From: Treponema sp.
GTDB lineage: Bacteria; Spirochaetota; Spirochaetia; Treponematales; Treponemataceae
NCBI GenBank assembly: GCA_014804005.1
Contig: JAAVAP010000023.1
Span: 1-64,000, forward strand
DNA: 64,000 bases
Direction: 5' to 3'
Shown here: piece after piece, positions 1 to 6,872 of the stretch
How the letters are laid out: every line of letters starts with the position of its first letter
How positions within the stretch are numbered: the first letter of the stretch is position 1
Made by a program: the position numbers and the translations under genes
Notes under the pieces: generated by a model
The model's database searches: none
The model's input: only the letters and a program-made list of their open reading frames with translations
Told to the model about the DNA's origin: nothing

Positions 1-137
1 CGCAAAAACACGAGCGTAAGCATCATATCCCGCTTTTCAAAAAAAGAGCCGGAATTGCGCGCGGCACGCAAAATATCCCGACAGTTAAATAAAATGTTGT
101 CGATGTTCAATGCCTTTTCCGCCGTTTTCTTTGTCAT
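1..137 (-). CDS. Type I restriction-modification DNA methylase (HsdM-like), N-terminal fragment
   Basis: Only the first 45 codons are in the window; the gene runs off the left edge. The segment has the helical N-terminal look of type I N6-adenine methylase subunits (ILFNCRDILRAA, then a Leu/Val-rich MMLTLVFL), the part that precedes the SAM-binding domain. ATG at 137-135 is preceded by AGGGGC at good Shine-Dalgarno distance. The methylase motifs themselves lie outside the window, so the call rests on N-terminal resemblance alone. The upstream gene at 422-1129 runs in the same direction. Confidence 0.55.
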   Translation of the reverse strand, partial: MTKKTAEKALNIDNILFNCRDILRAARNSGSFFEKRDMMLTLVFL

Positions 138-153
138 AATTTTGCCCCTATAT

Positions 154-297
154 TTTCAGCAATGAAGAAAGTTTCGGTTTTCTTCATTGCTGAAACGCGA
201 TTTTGCAACGGAGTGAAAAATCGCAATACAACAAGCGAGTTTTCAAAGAAAACTCGGCATTAAAATTAGCAACGTCATTTTTGTTGCTGATTTTAAT
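154..297. repeat. Four-hairpin intergenic element, copy A
   Basis: Four consecutive inverted repeats fill the gap between the HsdM start and the next gene. Hairpin 1 has perfect 17-bp arms (154-170 / 179-195). Hairpin 2 is GCGATTTT / AAAATCGC (197-204 / 217-224). Hairpin 3 is CGAGTTTTC / GAAAACTCG (236-244 / 248-256). Hairpin 4 has 15-bp arms (259-273 / 283-297, one mismatch). The same series recurs at 14061-14160 and, inverted, at 52894-53037. Confidence 0.85.
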
Positions 298-421
298 TGT
301 TTTGTTTTGGTTGTCTATGCAAATGATATGCTGTTATTATAGCACAATTTTATGAATTTTTCTATATCATCAAACTAAACCAAGCCGAACGCCGCCAACC
401 TTATCGCCGTGATTTCTTTTC

Positions 422-1129
422 CTAACATTCCCCCGCCACTTTCGGCGAATGTTCGCTCAAAACATCGTTGCCGTCAAAACGGTCAATCGCGGCTTGCAGT
501 TTTTCTATTTCGTCAGAATCCGCGTCCGCAATTTCCACGTCGGTGATTTTCACCACGTAATACAAATCCGCTGTTCCCTGAGTGGCGTTTTTGTATCCGC
601 ATTGTTCGAGCCGCTCCCGCAATTCCGCTGTCTTGCAGATTTGTATCGTCTGCTCCTGTTCGGGGGCGGCAATTTTTCCTTTTACAAAAAAATGACAGTC
701 GGGGTTGTAGCCGATGAATGTTCCGCAGCACGGAAGCAGGTTGTGGACGGGATAAATCACTTCGCCTTTCTTGCGGTAAAAGAAGAAGACGAAATCTTTT
801 TTGTGCGAGCGGATTTGCTCGGCGTAAGACTTGCGCAAAAATCCTGCCATCGTAAAATGCAGGCGGGGAATAAAATCATGCTGCCAGTCGTAGTTTGAAA
901 GCGTGATTTTTGGAATCGGCGTTGCGCTGATTTTTTCCAATGCGGCGGAAATCTTTTTTCCCTGCACATACTGCTCAAAAACAAAATCGGGATTCAGTTC
1001 CACAAGCGAAATCGGGCAGAGCGTCTCCAGCGCAAAACTTTGCATCAGGCGGAGTTCCACTTGCCCTGCGCATCGCACATGTTCGCCGTCATTCGGAAAC
1101 GTTTGGGGAAGCAAGAACGCGTTCGCCAC
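422..1129 (-). CDS. Unknown protein upstream of the HsdM-like gene, possibly 5'-truncated
   Basis: I do not recognise this 235-residue product. It has no signal peptide or membrane segment, is aromatic-rich in the middle (around FVFFFYRKKG) and has a CC pair near residue 132. The GTG start at 1129 is the first plausible one, but it has no convincing ribosome site. The frame stays open upstream to 1231, reading sensible protein (LYDNLFGKEDVVKQF) with no ATG, GTG or TTG, and stops at 1232-1234 just before a 9-bp inverted repeat at 1236-1271. This may therefore be the remnant of a longer gene. It lies upstream of the methylase on the same strand, which suggests but does not prove a restriction-related role. 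Confidence 0.5.
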   Translation of the reverse strand: MANAFLLPQTFPNDGEHVRCAGQVELRLMQSFALETLCPISLVELNPDFVFEQYVQGKKISAALEKISATPIPKITLSNYDWQHDFIPRLHFTMAGFLRKSYAEQIRSHKKDFVFFFYRKKGEVIYPVHNLLPCCGTFIGYNPDCHFFVKGKIAAPEQEQTIQICKTAELRERLEQCGYKNATQGTADLYYVVKITDVEIADADSDEIEKLQAAIDRFDGNDVLSEHSPKVAGEC

Positions 1130-1235
1130 TTTTTCAAGTGACGAGAGCTGAAGAAAATGATGAAACGCCTTGTGACACGCGAACTGCTTTACGACATCCT
1201 CTTTTCCAAACAGGTTGTCGTACAGTAAGAATTAT

Positions 1236-1271
1236 CTTGACTAGGGGATTTTCGTTTTTTATCTAGTCAAG
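1236..1271. repeat. Inverted repeat at the 5' boundary of the unknown gene
   Basis: CTTGACTAG (1236-1244) and CTAGTCAAG (1263-1271) are perfect 9-bp arms around an 18-base loop. It could be a terminator-like hairpin or the footprint of an insertion. The arm read on the minus strand contains a TTGACT hexamer. Confidence 0.6.
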
Positions 1272-1391
1272 AGCCAAATTGTTTTGTGAATTAGGCTTGT
1301 TATCAGCAAGCCAATATGAAAAATCAGATTCGGTCATATTTTTTTATTTTAGTATATTTAGGGCTGTCCTTACAATCATAGTTATAATGAA

Positions 1392-2411
1392 TTATAATTT
1401 TGCTAAAAACTCTTTTGACGACAAAAACCATACAGGAACTTCTCCATAGTTCTTAATTTCTGTTAGTTGAATTTTTGTTCCATTTTCAAAATAATCTTCT
1501 TTCATAACTATAAAACAAGGATATAAATTCTCTTCCCCTTTTGTATTCTTTATTTCTTGTTCGGCTTTTTTTTCAACTCTTCCAATAAACGTAAAAGCAT
1601 CCATGGCCTCAAAATCAATGCTCAATACATCGGTAGTCTTGTATTCAAGAATTTCTGAATCCGCAATATATATTTTATAAAAAACATGAACCTTTCCCTC
1701 GCTGTTTATGATACAAGCCTTCTTTGAAAAATCTTGATCTTCCAAATTTATAAGCACTTGTTTTAGATATTCAGCAAGTATTTTTATGTTGTCAAAGTAC
1801 ATGTAAGAAGAGTCTCCAGCACCTTTTATATATATTGCTTTTGATTTTCTAAAATAATTCTTTATGGATTCTTTTAAATATTTTGAAAGCCCGTTGTTTA
1901 TTGAAATTTGAAAACTCTTGTTTTCTTTTGCTAATTCTGTAGAATTGGCAACATCTATAAATAATATATAACCATTTTCCTTTTCACGTATTTTTCTATC
2001 CAAAGATTTTTTCAATAAATTGAATGCCGCCATATCCAAAGGATTGATTGCCTGCGTATTTGCATTTTTTGTTTTCTCCGATTCTACCAATTCTTTTTTT
2101 ATTTTATATGTCGTTATTGTGTCTGGAAGATATAAATTTGAATTGCATATATCGCACTTCTTTTTTGGAAAATCATATTCACGCTTGCAAACTGGACAAA
2201 CTTGTTTGTAAGGAATTATTGCATTTATTTTCTGTAGCCAATTTATAATCGGATTGAGTAAAGATTTCTGTGTCAATCTATAGGATAAAGAGTCTTTTTC
2301 AAAAATATTACCTGTGCCAATATCACCAAGAAAATTATCGAGTATCATCGCGTTCTTTGAATTTATCGAGGGAATGGCTTTTGCTATGTCAAACAATTCT
2401 TCTAAATACAT
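1392..2411 (-). CDS. Zinc-ribbon protein with class III nucleotide cyclase domain
   Basis: A 339-residue protein. Residues 72-89 hold two CxxC pairs (CPVC and CDIC) that would form a zinc ribbon. From about residue 148 it matches class III adenylate/guanylate cyclase catalytic domains: FIDVANST supplies the first metal Asp (D153) and KGAGDSSYMYF the second (D200). The 47-residue spacing is typical of the family. The product could be cAMP, cGMP or a pyrimidine cyclic nucleotide as in Pycsar cyclases; sequence alone does not decide. It overlaps the 3' end of the upstream gene by 23 bp, so the two are probably co-translated. The pair is visibly more AT-rich than its neighbours, suggesting acquisition by transfer. 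Confidence 0.72.
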   Translation of the reverse strand: MYLEELFDIAKAIPSINSKNAMILDNFLGDIGTGNIFEKDSLSYRLTQKSLLNPIINWLQKINAIIPYKQVCPVCKREYDFPKKKCDICNSNLYLPDTITTYKIKKELVESEKTKNANTQAINPLDMAAFNLLKKSLDRKIREKENGYILFIDVANSTELAKENKSFQISINNGLSKYLKESIKNYFRKSKAIYIKGAGDSSYMYFDNIKILAEYLKQVLINLEDQDFSKKACIINSEGKVHVFYKIYIADSEILEYKTTDVLSIDFEAMDAFTFIGRVEKKAEQEIKNTKGEENLYPCFIVMKEDYFENGTKIQLTEIKNYGEVPVWFLSSKEFLAKL

Positions 2412-3408
2412 CCCATAGTTCCATTTTTGTTATTGAATCAGAATATGTGACAATAGAACTACATCTAGTATCAAATTTAATTCTGAAATATGAAATCAAG
2501 CCGGAAGCATTGGTAAAATAAAAAAACTCAAAGCAATCGTTTGACAAAGAAAAATTAGAATCGTAAGAGGCCTCTAGCCCCGCATTATACAAAACATTGG
2601 TTTTTAAATCAAAATCCGGATTCTTGTCCTTTATTTCATCAATTCTATATTTTCCGGCTTTTAAGTCTCTTTTTATTTGTTCGTAATCCGCCATATCTTT
2701 TTTAAAAGTTGCAATGTCATGAATTTTTGCGGTATTGCGAATAGAATATGAGAGGCAATTCGGCAAAACAACCAAATCATCTATACTGCTAGATGTCAAA
2801 ACAGACTCGAGTTTATTCATATTTCCTATAATTGATTTAAGGAAATCAAAAAGTTCTTTTTTATATTCTTGCTTGTTTTCTAAGTCGCCATAAGAATCAT
2901 ATCCACAAATAACAATTCTTTTCACAAAATCAATTTGGACAAATTTTACAAAATGAATTTTCGTGATAGTGTAGCATCTTGTATACTCGTTCTTTTCTTC
3001 ATTTTCATTTTCATCTTTTAACCTGAAAGTTTTTTTTATATTGAATTGCTTAAAGATATAGGAATTTCCTTCTTTTCTGAAATATGTCTTGCCGTCATCT
3101 CTGACAGGATCAAATGTCCTGCTTGATTCATCTGCATATTTTAATATATTAGATTCAATTTTTTCTTGGATAATATCCCTTGTTTCAAATTTAAATAAAA
3201 AATAATGCTTCCTTCCAGCCTCTTCCAATTGCCTATAAAATTCTTGGAATTGAGATTCGGCGTGCATATCATTCTGAAATAAAGCAAGCAAACTGTTTTG
3301 GTACGCCTCTTTATTATTTCCTTTTTTGCATCTTATACGATATTTTTCAGTAAATTTGTCAAAAGTCTCTATCGTCATCTTGTTAAATATTGGAGTATAG
3401 TCCAGCAT
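2389..3408 (-). CDS. Unknown soluble protein paired with the cyclase
   Basis: A 339-residue protein without signal peptide or membrane segment, rich in Lys, Phe and Asp; I do not recognise its family. A frame extension begins at a TTG at 3486, but that TTG is the -35 box of a good promoter. ATG 3408 has GGGAG about 10 nt upstream and lies downstream of the -10, so it is the chosen start. The gene overlaps the cyclase start by 23 bp, implying a two-gene unit in which this protein could be a regulator, sensor or effector. That role is inference only. Confidence 0.6.
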   Translation of the reverse strand: MLDYTPIFNKMTIETFDKFTEKYRIRCKKGNNKEAYQNSLLALFQNDMHAESQFQEFYRQLEEAGRKHYFLFKFETRDIIQEKIESNILKYADESSRTFDPVRDDGKTYFRKEGNSYIFKQFNIKKTFRLKDENENEEKNEYTRCYTITKIHFVKFVQIDFVKRIVICGYDSYGDLENKQEYKKELFDFLKSIIGNMNKLESVLTSSSIDDLVVLPNCLSYSIRNTAKIHDIATFKKDMADYEQIKRDLKAGKYRIDEIKDKNPDFDLKTNVLYNAGLEASYDSNFSLSNDCFEFFYFTNASGLISYFRIKFDTRCSSIVTYSDSITKMELWDVFRRIV

Positions 3409-3457
3409 GGTCAACTTTCTCCCAGCGACAATTGTAGTTAAAGGCTTCCTGCATCCT

Positions 3458-3486
3458 ATTGTCCCATATATATGATTTTTTGTCAA
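3458..3486 (-). promoter_or_regulatory. Promoter of the cyclase module
   Basis: TTGACA (3486-3481), 17-nt spacer, GACAAT (3463-3458), with ATG at 3408 about 50 nt downstream of the -10. It fits a housekeeping sigma promoter and explains why the in-frame TTG at 3486 is not a start codon. Confidence 0.6.
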
Positions 3487-3611
3487 CTTTGCTTCTCTAC
3501 AAATTTACCTCATTGTTACGTATCATACCGCGCATATTTCCGCGAATAAATTCCGCCTCACACACATGGTGGCGGGCAATAGGCGGTGGTTGAGACTGTC
3601 GAAAACACCGC

Positions 3612-3643
3612 AAAAAAACGCACGTCTTCGGACGTGCGTTTTT
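3612..3643. terminator. Bidirectional Rho-independent terminator
   Basis: CGCACGTC-TTCG-GACGTGCG stem with an A7 run on the left and a T5 run on the right. It lies downstream of the HU-like gene on the minus strand and could also end plus-strand transcription. The gap 3409-3776 otherwise holds only the cyclase promoter and a perfect 10-bp inverted repeat (ATTGACGACT / AGTCGTCAAT, 3714-3740). Confidence 0.75.
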
Positions 3644-3776
3644 AACTTTGAGATTGAGTTTGACGAACTCTGACAATTTTTAGGGGGCTGACGTTTTCCT
3701 AAAAGTGTCTTGAATTGACGACTGATTAGAAGTCGTCAATCTCGGATGTGAGTCTCTTTCAGAAACTCAGTTATTT

Positions 3777-4163
3777 TTATGAAATCTTTGAAAAAGAGAC
3801 TTCGTTTCGAATCTCTTGGTTCAAAGGGGCATCGGCGACAAATGTGACTTTAATGGTCGATCGGTCGATGTTAGAGGCAGTCAGGTCTTCGGACTTGTCA
3901 GCACCGTCACCTTTAAAGGAAACTTTAAAAGTTCCGACGCCATTGAGTTTGACTTTGTGGCCACGGACAAGATACCTATGGAAAATTTCGACGATTTCTG
4001 TGATGGCAGCACGAACGTCTGTTGGAGTCAACGACGTCGCATGTGAGATTTCTTTTACGAAATCATCCAACCCGATTGTCTTTTCATAGACAGGATACGG
4101 ATAATACTTTCCAGGAACTTTTTCATCCTGGGGATTTGTACGAAACAACGAACGATAGTTCAT
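3777..4163 (-). CDS. HU-like DNA-binding protein (HU-HIG type), paralogue 1
   Basis: A 128-residue protein with an HU/IHF-type fold. It has a basic N-terminal extension containing YYPYPVYEKTIGLDDFVKEI, a helical pair (TPTDVRAAITEIVEIFHRYLV), the turn GHKVKLNGVGTFKVSF and a C-terminal strand region. This matches the HU-related group with an N-terminal extension rather than classical 90-residue HU. Translation starts at ATG 4163 after a GAGGAGG ribosome site. The second copy is at 5140-5589, and flanking motifs on both sides are shared between the two loci, so the whole cassette seems duplicated. It probably binds DNA non-specifically or as an architectural factor. Confidence 0.8.
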   Translation of the reverse strand: MNYRSLFRTNPQDEKVPGKYYPYPVYEKTIGLDDFVKEISHATSLTPTDVRAAITEIVEIFHRYLVRGHKVKLNGVGTFKVSFKGDGADKSEDLTASNIDRSTIKVTFVADAPLNQEIRNEVSFSKIS

Positions 4164-4414
4164 TATTTACCTCCTCAATAGTTTAAGATTTAATATAGTT
4201 TATTTTTTTAATAAACGTCAGCCTTCTCTAAAAATGTCAAAGAACAAGATTTAAAATAAATTTGGTTTATTTTAAATGTGATGTTAGACACTATAGAAAA
4301 ATTTCTTTGTATTTTTACAAAAAATTTGAAATTATTTTCACTTTTTCGCCCTGCTTGATGCAGCAAATACGCTTGCACTTTTGTGTAAAGCTGCGTATCA
4401 TAGGGGGAACGAAA

Positions 4415-4798
4415 ATGAAATACACCTATACGGCGGTTTTTACGGAAAAGGACGGCAAGGTCTACGCGAGAGTTCCCGACCTCAACGGCTGCATAACGAC
4501 CGGCAAAGACTTGTCGGATGCCATAGAGCAAATGGCAGACGCGATGGCGGCGTGGCTGTGCGCGGCGGAAGACGAGGGCTTGCCGATTCCTGAGCCAACG
4601 CAACAGGCGAAAATCCATTGCGGGAATGACGAGGAACTTTCGCTCATCAATGCCGACACCCTGAAATACCGCGCGGCGAACGACACAAAGTCGGTCAGGA
4701 AAAATGTTTCCCTGCCTTTGTGGTTGTCGAACATCGCGGACAAACGGCATTTCAACTGTTCGCAGATTTTACAGGACGCGCTCATGGCGAGAATATAG
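4415..4798 (+). CDS. hicB: HicB-family antitoxin, without a visible HicA
   Basis: A 127-residue protein. Residues 1-60 are the partial RNase-H-like HicB fold (YTAVFTEKDGKVYARVPDL, then GxxTxGxxLxDAIEQMADA) and the C-terminal 35 residues look like a ribbon-helix-helix DNA-binding tail (KNVSLPLWLSNIAD). Start ATG 4415 has AGGGGG 8 nt upstream; the longer frame from 4262 has no ribosome site. HicB normally neutralises the HicA mRNA interferase encoded next to it. No HicA-sized frame with its conserved GSH motif is visible between 4164 and 5140, so this antitoxin appears orphaned or serves another locus. Confidence 0.75.
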   Translation: MKYTYTAVFTEKDGKVYARVPDLNGCITTGKDLSDAIEQMADAMAAWLCAAEDEGLPIPEPTQQAKIHCGNDEELSLINADTLKYRAANDTKSVRKNVSLPLWLSNIADKRHFNCSQILQDALMARI

Positions 4799-4890
4799 GG
4801 CACATCGAGAGCCCGGCGACTTGAGCCTGTCGAAATCGCCCCGCAATAAAAAAATCCGCATTCCTGTCGAGAGCGTCGTCTGCAAGCCAT

Positions 4891-4927
4891 AAAAAAAGCG
4901 CACACCCGAAGATGTGCGCCTTTTTTT
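4891..4927. terminator. Bidirectional Rho-independent terminator
   Basis: GCGCACA (4898-4904) pairs with TGTGCGC (4913-4919), flanked by A7 and T7. It ends hicB on the plus strand and can end the second HU-like gene on the minus strand. The rest of 4799-5139 holds only the motif TAGGGGGCTGACGTT (also at 3681) and a GCGAGTTTTC/GAAAACTCGC hairpin near 5032-5054, like hairpin 3 of the four-hairpin element. Confidence 0.75.
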
Positions 4928-5139
4928 CGGCTCGGCAACAGTTGATGATTTTCTAGGGGGCTGACGTTCTTTGGGGAATCTTTGAAATTGCCGCCAAGCT
5001 AGCGGCAATTATAACTATGAATAAAGCCAATCGCGAGTTTTCGAAGAAAACTCGCTAGCAAGCCAACGGCTTGCGACCGAGCCTTTTTGCTGACAAAACC
5101 TATGTCCCGGAATCTGTTCCGAAACATACCCGACACACG

Positions 5140-5589
5140 CTAATTTTCCTGCGTGCCTGAACCGTCGGCGGGCTTTTCTTCCGCCTTTTGACCGCCGCTT
5201 TTTTCCGCGACTTTCGAGAACGAAATCCCGCCGCGCATCTCTTGTTTCATCGCGGGGTCGGCTACGAACGTGACGCGCACCGTGGACATGTCGATGTTGG
5301 ACGCGGTGAGCGCGTCCGCCGTGAGTTCGCCGTCCCCTTTGAAAGAGACCTTGAACGTGCCGATGCCGTCAAGTTTTACCTTGTGGCCTCGCACTAAATA
5401 CCGATGAAAAATCTCGGTGATTTCAAGCACAACTGCCCAAACATCCGTGGCAGTGAGCGACGTTGAGTGCGAGATTTCTTTTACGAAATCCTCAATCCCG
5501 ATTGTACCTTCATACACCGGGTATGGATAATACTTCCCAGGATCTTTTGCGTCCTTAGGATTTTTGCAGAATAAACTTTTAAATTTCAT
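5140..5589 (-). CDS. HU-like DNA-binding protein (HU-HIG type), paralogue 2
   Basis: A 149-residue paralogue of the protein at 3777-4163, colinear through the whole HU core (YYPYPVYEGTIGIEDFVKEI, GHKVKLDGIGTFKVSF) with an extra acidic, low-complexity C-terminal tail of about 20 residues (AEKSGGQKAEEKPADG). ATG 5589 has AAGGAG about 8 nt upstream. The upstream regions of both paralogues share a short AT-rich block containing TTCAAAGAACAA/GTCAAAGAACAA, and the downstream regions share TAGGGGGCTGACGTT plus a strong terminator. A block duplication, not just a gene duplication, is likely. Confidence 0.8.
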   Translation of the reverse strand: MKFKSLFCKNPKDAKDPGKYYPYPVYEGTIGIEDFVKEISHSTSLTATDVWAVVLEITEIFHRYLVRGHKVKLDGIGTFKVSFKGDGELTADALTASNIDMSTVRVTFVADPAMKQEMRGGISFSKVAEKSGGQKAEEKPADGSGTQEN

Positions 5590-5881
5590 TTAAAACTCCT
5601 TTTTAAAATATTTGTTTATTCCCGAACATCAGCCATCCCTATAAAATTTCAAAGAACAATTGTTTGGAATAAATTATTTAAAATAAATTTTTGTTAAATA
5701 ATTTATTGTTAATTTTTTTAAGGTAATTTTTGTGGTAACAATATAGTTTAAAGGCGCTTCGGATTTTTAAAAAATTTTGAAAAAAAGATGAAAAATTTTC
5801 GCTTTTTTTGCCCTGCGCGGGCATTTCGGCAGACGCAATGCCCGGTTTCTGAAGTCGCAATGCCTTTCATACCGCAGTCGT

Positions 5882-5909
5882 TTGACATATTTTGGCATAT
5901 ATGTATAAT
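5882..5909 (+). promoter_or_regulatory. brnTA promoter, probably leaderless
   Basis: TTGACA (5882-5887), 16-nt spacer, TATAAT (5904-5909). The ATG of brnT is at 5916, where transcription should begin, and there is no Shine-Dalgarno sequence. A palindromic CATATATG (5896-5903) sits between the boxes and may be part of a BrnA operator. The rest of 5590-5881 is AT-rich and holds the block shared with the other HU locus. Confidence 0.7.
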
Positions 5910-5915
5910 ATAAAT

Positions 5916-6200
5916 ATGACATACGAATGGGACAATGCCAAGAACGAGCGCAACAAGGCGAACCACGACGGAATAAGTTTTGAGTTTGCCGTGCGCGTAT
6001 TCCTTGACGAAAAGCGCATTGAAAAATATGACTGGAAGCATTCCACGGACACAGAAGACCGCTGGAATGTAATCGGCAGGGTTGAGGGCGTTCTTTTCGT
6101 TGTCTATACGGAACGGAACGAGAACATCCGCATCATTTCAGCACGAAAAGCCACCAAGGAGGAAACCGATGAATACTACAACGACTATGACCTTAGATGA
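5916..6200 (+). CDS. brnT: BrnT-family toxin
   Basis: A 94-residue protein with the BrnT ribonuclease pattern: YEWDNAKNERNKANHDGISFE, then a DxxR..IGRVEG core and ISARKATKEE near the end. BrnT is an RNase toxin neutralised by BrnA. The start at ATG 5916 is chosen because it begins at the N-terminus typical of the family and coincides with the predicted transcription start of a consensus promoter. An upstream ATG at 5892 would lie between the -35 and -10 boxes. The gene overlaps brnA by 32 bp. Confidence 0.85.
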   Translation: MTYEWDNAKNERNKANHDGISFEFAVRVFLDEKRIEKYDWKHSTDTEDRWNVIGRVEGVLFVVYTERNENIRIISARKATKEETDEYYNDYDLR

Positions 6201-6480
6201 ACTAAAAAAACTTCCGCCGCTCACGGAGGAAGAAAAGCGCATAATCAACAACGCAAAGCCGACCCCCACGGACGACTGCCCCGCAATGACCGCCGGGGAA
6301 CTGAAAGAATTCCGTCCGTGGCATGCAAGGCAAAAGAAGCCCGTTACCATCAACCTTGACAGCGGAGCGGTCGAGTATTTCAAAGCCCTTGCGGAAGAGA
6401 CCGGCGTCTCATATCAGAATCTTATAAACATGTACCTCGTGCAATGCGCGCGGGAAAAAAAGCGTCCTGCGTTCGCGTAA
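6169..6480 (+). CDS. brnA: BrnA-family antitoxin
   Basis: A 103-residue protein whose C-terminal half is a ribbon-helix-helix domain (KPVTINLDSGAVEYFKALAEE, then SYQNLINMYLVQCARE) as in BrnA antitoxins, which bind BrnT and repress the operon. ATG 6169 lies inside the 3' end of brnT and has a very strong AAGGAGG site 6 nt upstream. The toxin has no ribosome site while the antitoxin has an excellent one, consistent with antitoxin excess. Confidence 0.8.
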   Translation: MNTTTTMTLDELKKLPPLTEEEKRIINNAKPTPTDDCPAMTAGELKEFRPWHARQKKPVTINLDSGAVEYFKALAEETGVSYQNLINMYLVQCAREKKRPAFA

Positions 6481-6543
6481 GAAAACACGGTTTCCTTGCT
6501 GCGCGGGCGGAACGACGGGATGTTCTGCTCGAATCCTTAAGGG

Positions 6544-6631
6544 GTTCGGTCTAAAACCCTTAAGGATTTGTTTAAAAACACTAAGGGTTTTGTTTAAAAA
6601 CACTAAAGGTTTTGAGCCGAAACACTAAAGG
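6544..6631. repeat. Four tandem 22-bp repeats after brnA
   Basis: Four units start at 6544, 6566, 6588 and 6610. The core is TTTGTTTAAAAACACTAAGG; the first and last units diverge. No gene is visible in 6481-6872 beyond this array and a terminator. Confidence 0.8.
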
Positions 6632-6665
6632 ATTTTAAAGGAATGCGGCGGAACTTCGCCACAAT

Positions 6666-6706
6666 AAAAAAAACCTGCGAAACGGAACAACGTTCTGATT
6701 CGCAGG
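6666..6706 (-). terminator. Terminator of the lipoprotein operon
   Basis: CCTGCGAA (6674-6681) pairs with TTCGCAGG (6699-6706). Read on the minus strand the stem is followed by a U8 run. It lies about 170 bp downstream of the last lipoprotein gene. Confidence 0.7.
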
Positions 6707-6872
6707 CAAAAATATGCCACCTTTGGAAAACATGCTTTTGTAGGCCGCAGTGAGAAGTTTTTCTGCAGGCGGCGCATTTTTAACGGATGCGCGCCACAAG
6801 GAGTGCGTGGCGCGTAAAAACACAACGTTGCTAGGTTTTGGAAAACCGCACAACGATGTGTTTTCGGGGTTA

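Noticed and set aside
2389..3486. TTG start at 3486 for the cyclase partner
   Set aside because: The TTG belongs to a TTGACA -35 box with a matching -10 inside the proposed coding region; ATG 3408 has a ribosome site.
4373..4401. Promoter TTGCAC-17-TATCAT for hicB
   Set aside because: Its start site would remove the AGGGGG ribosome site that defines ATG 4415, so the match is probably fortuitous.
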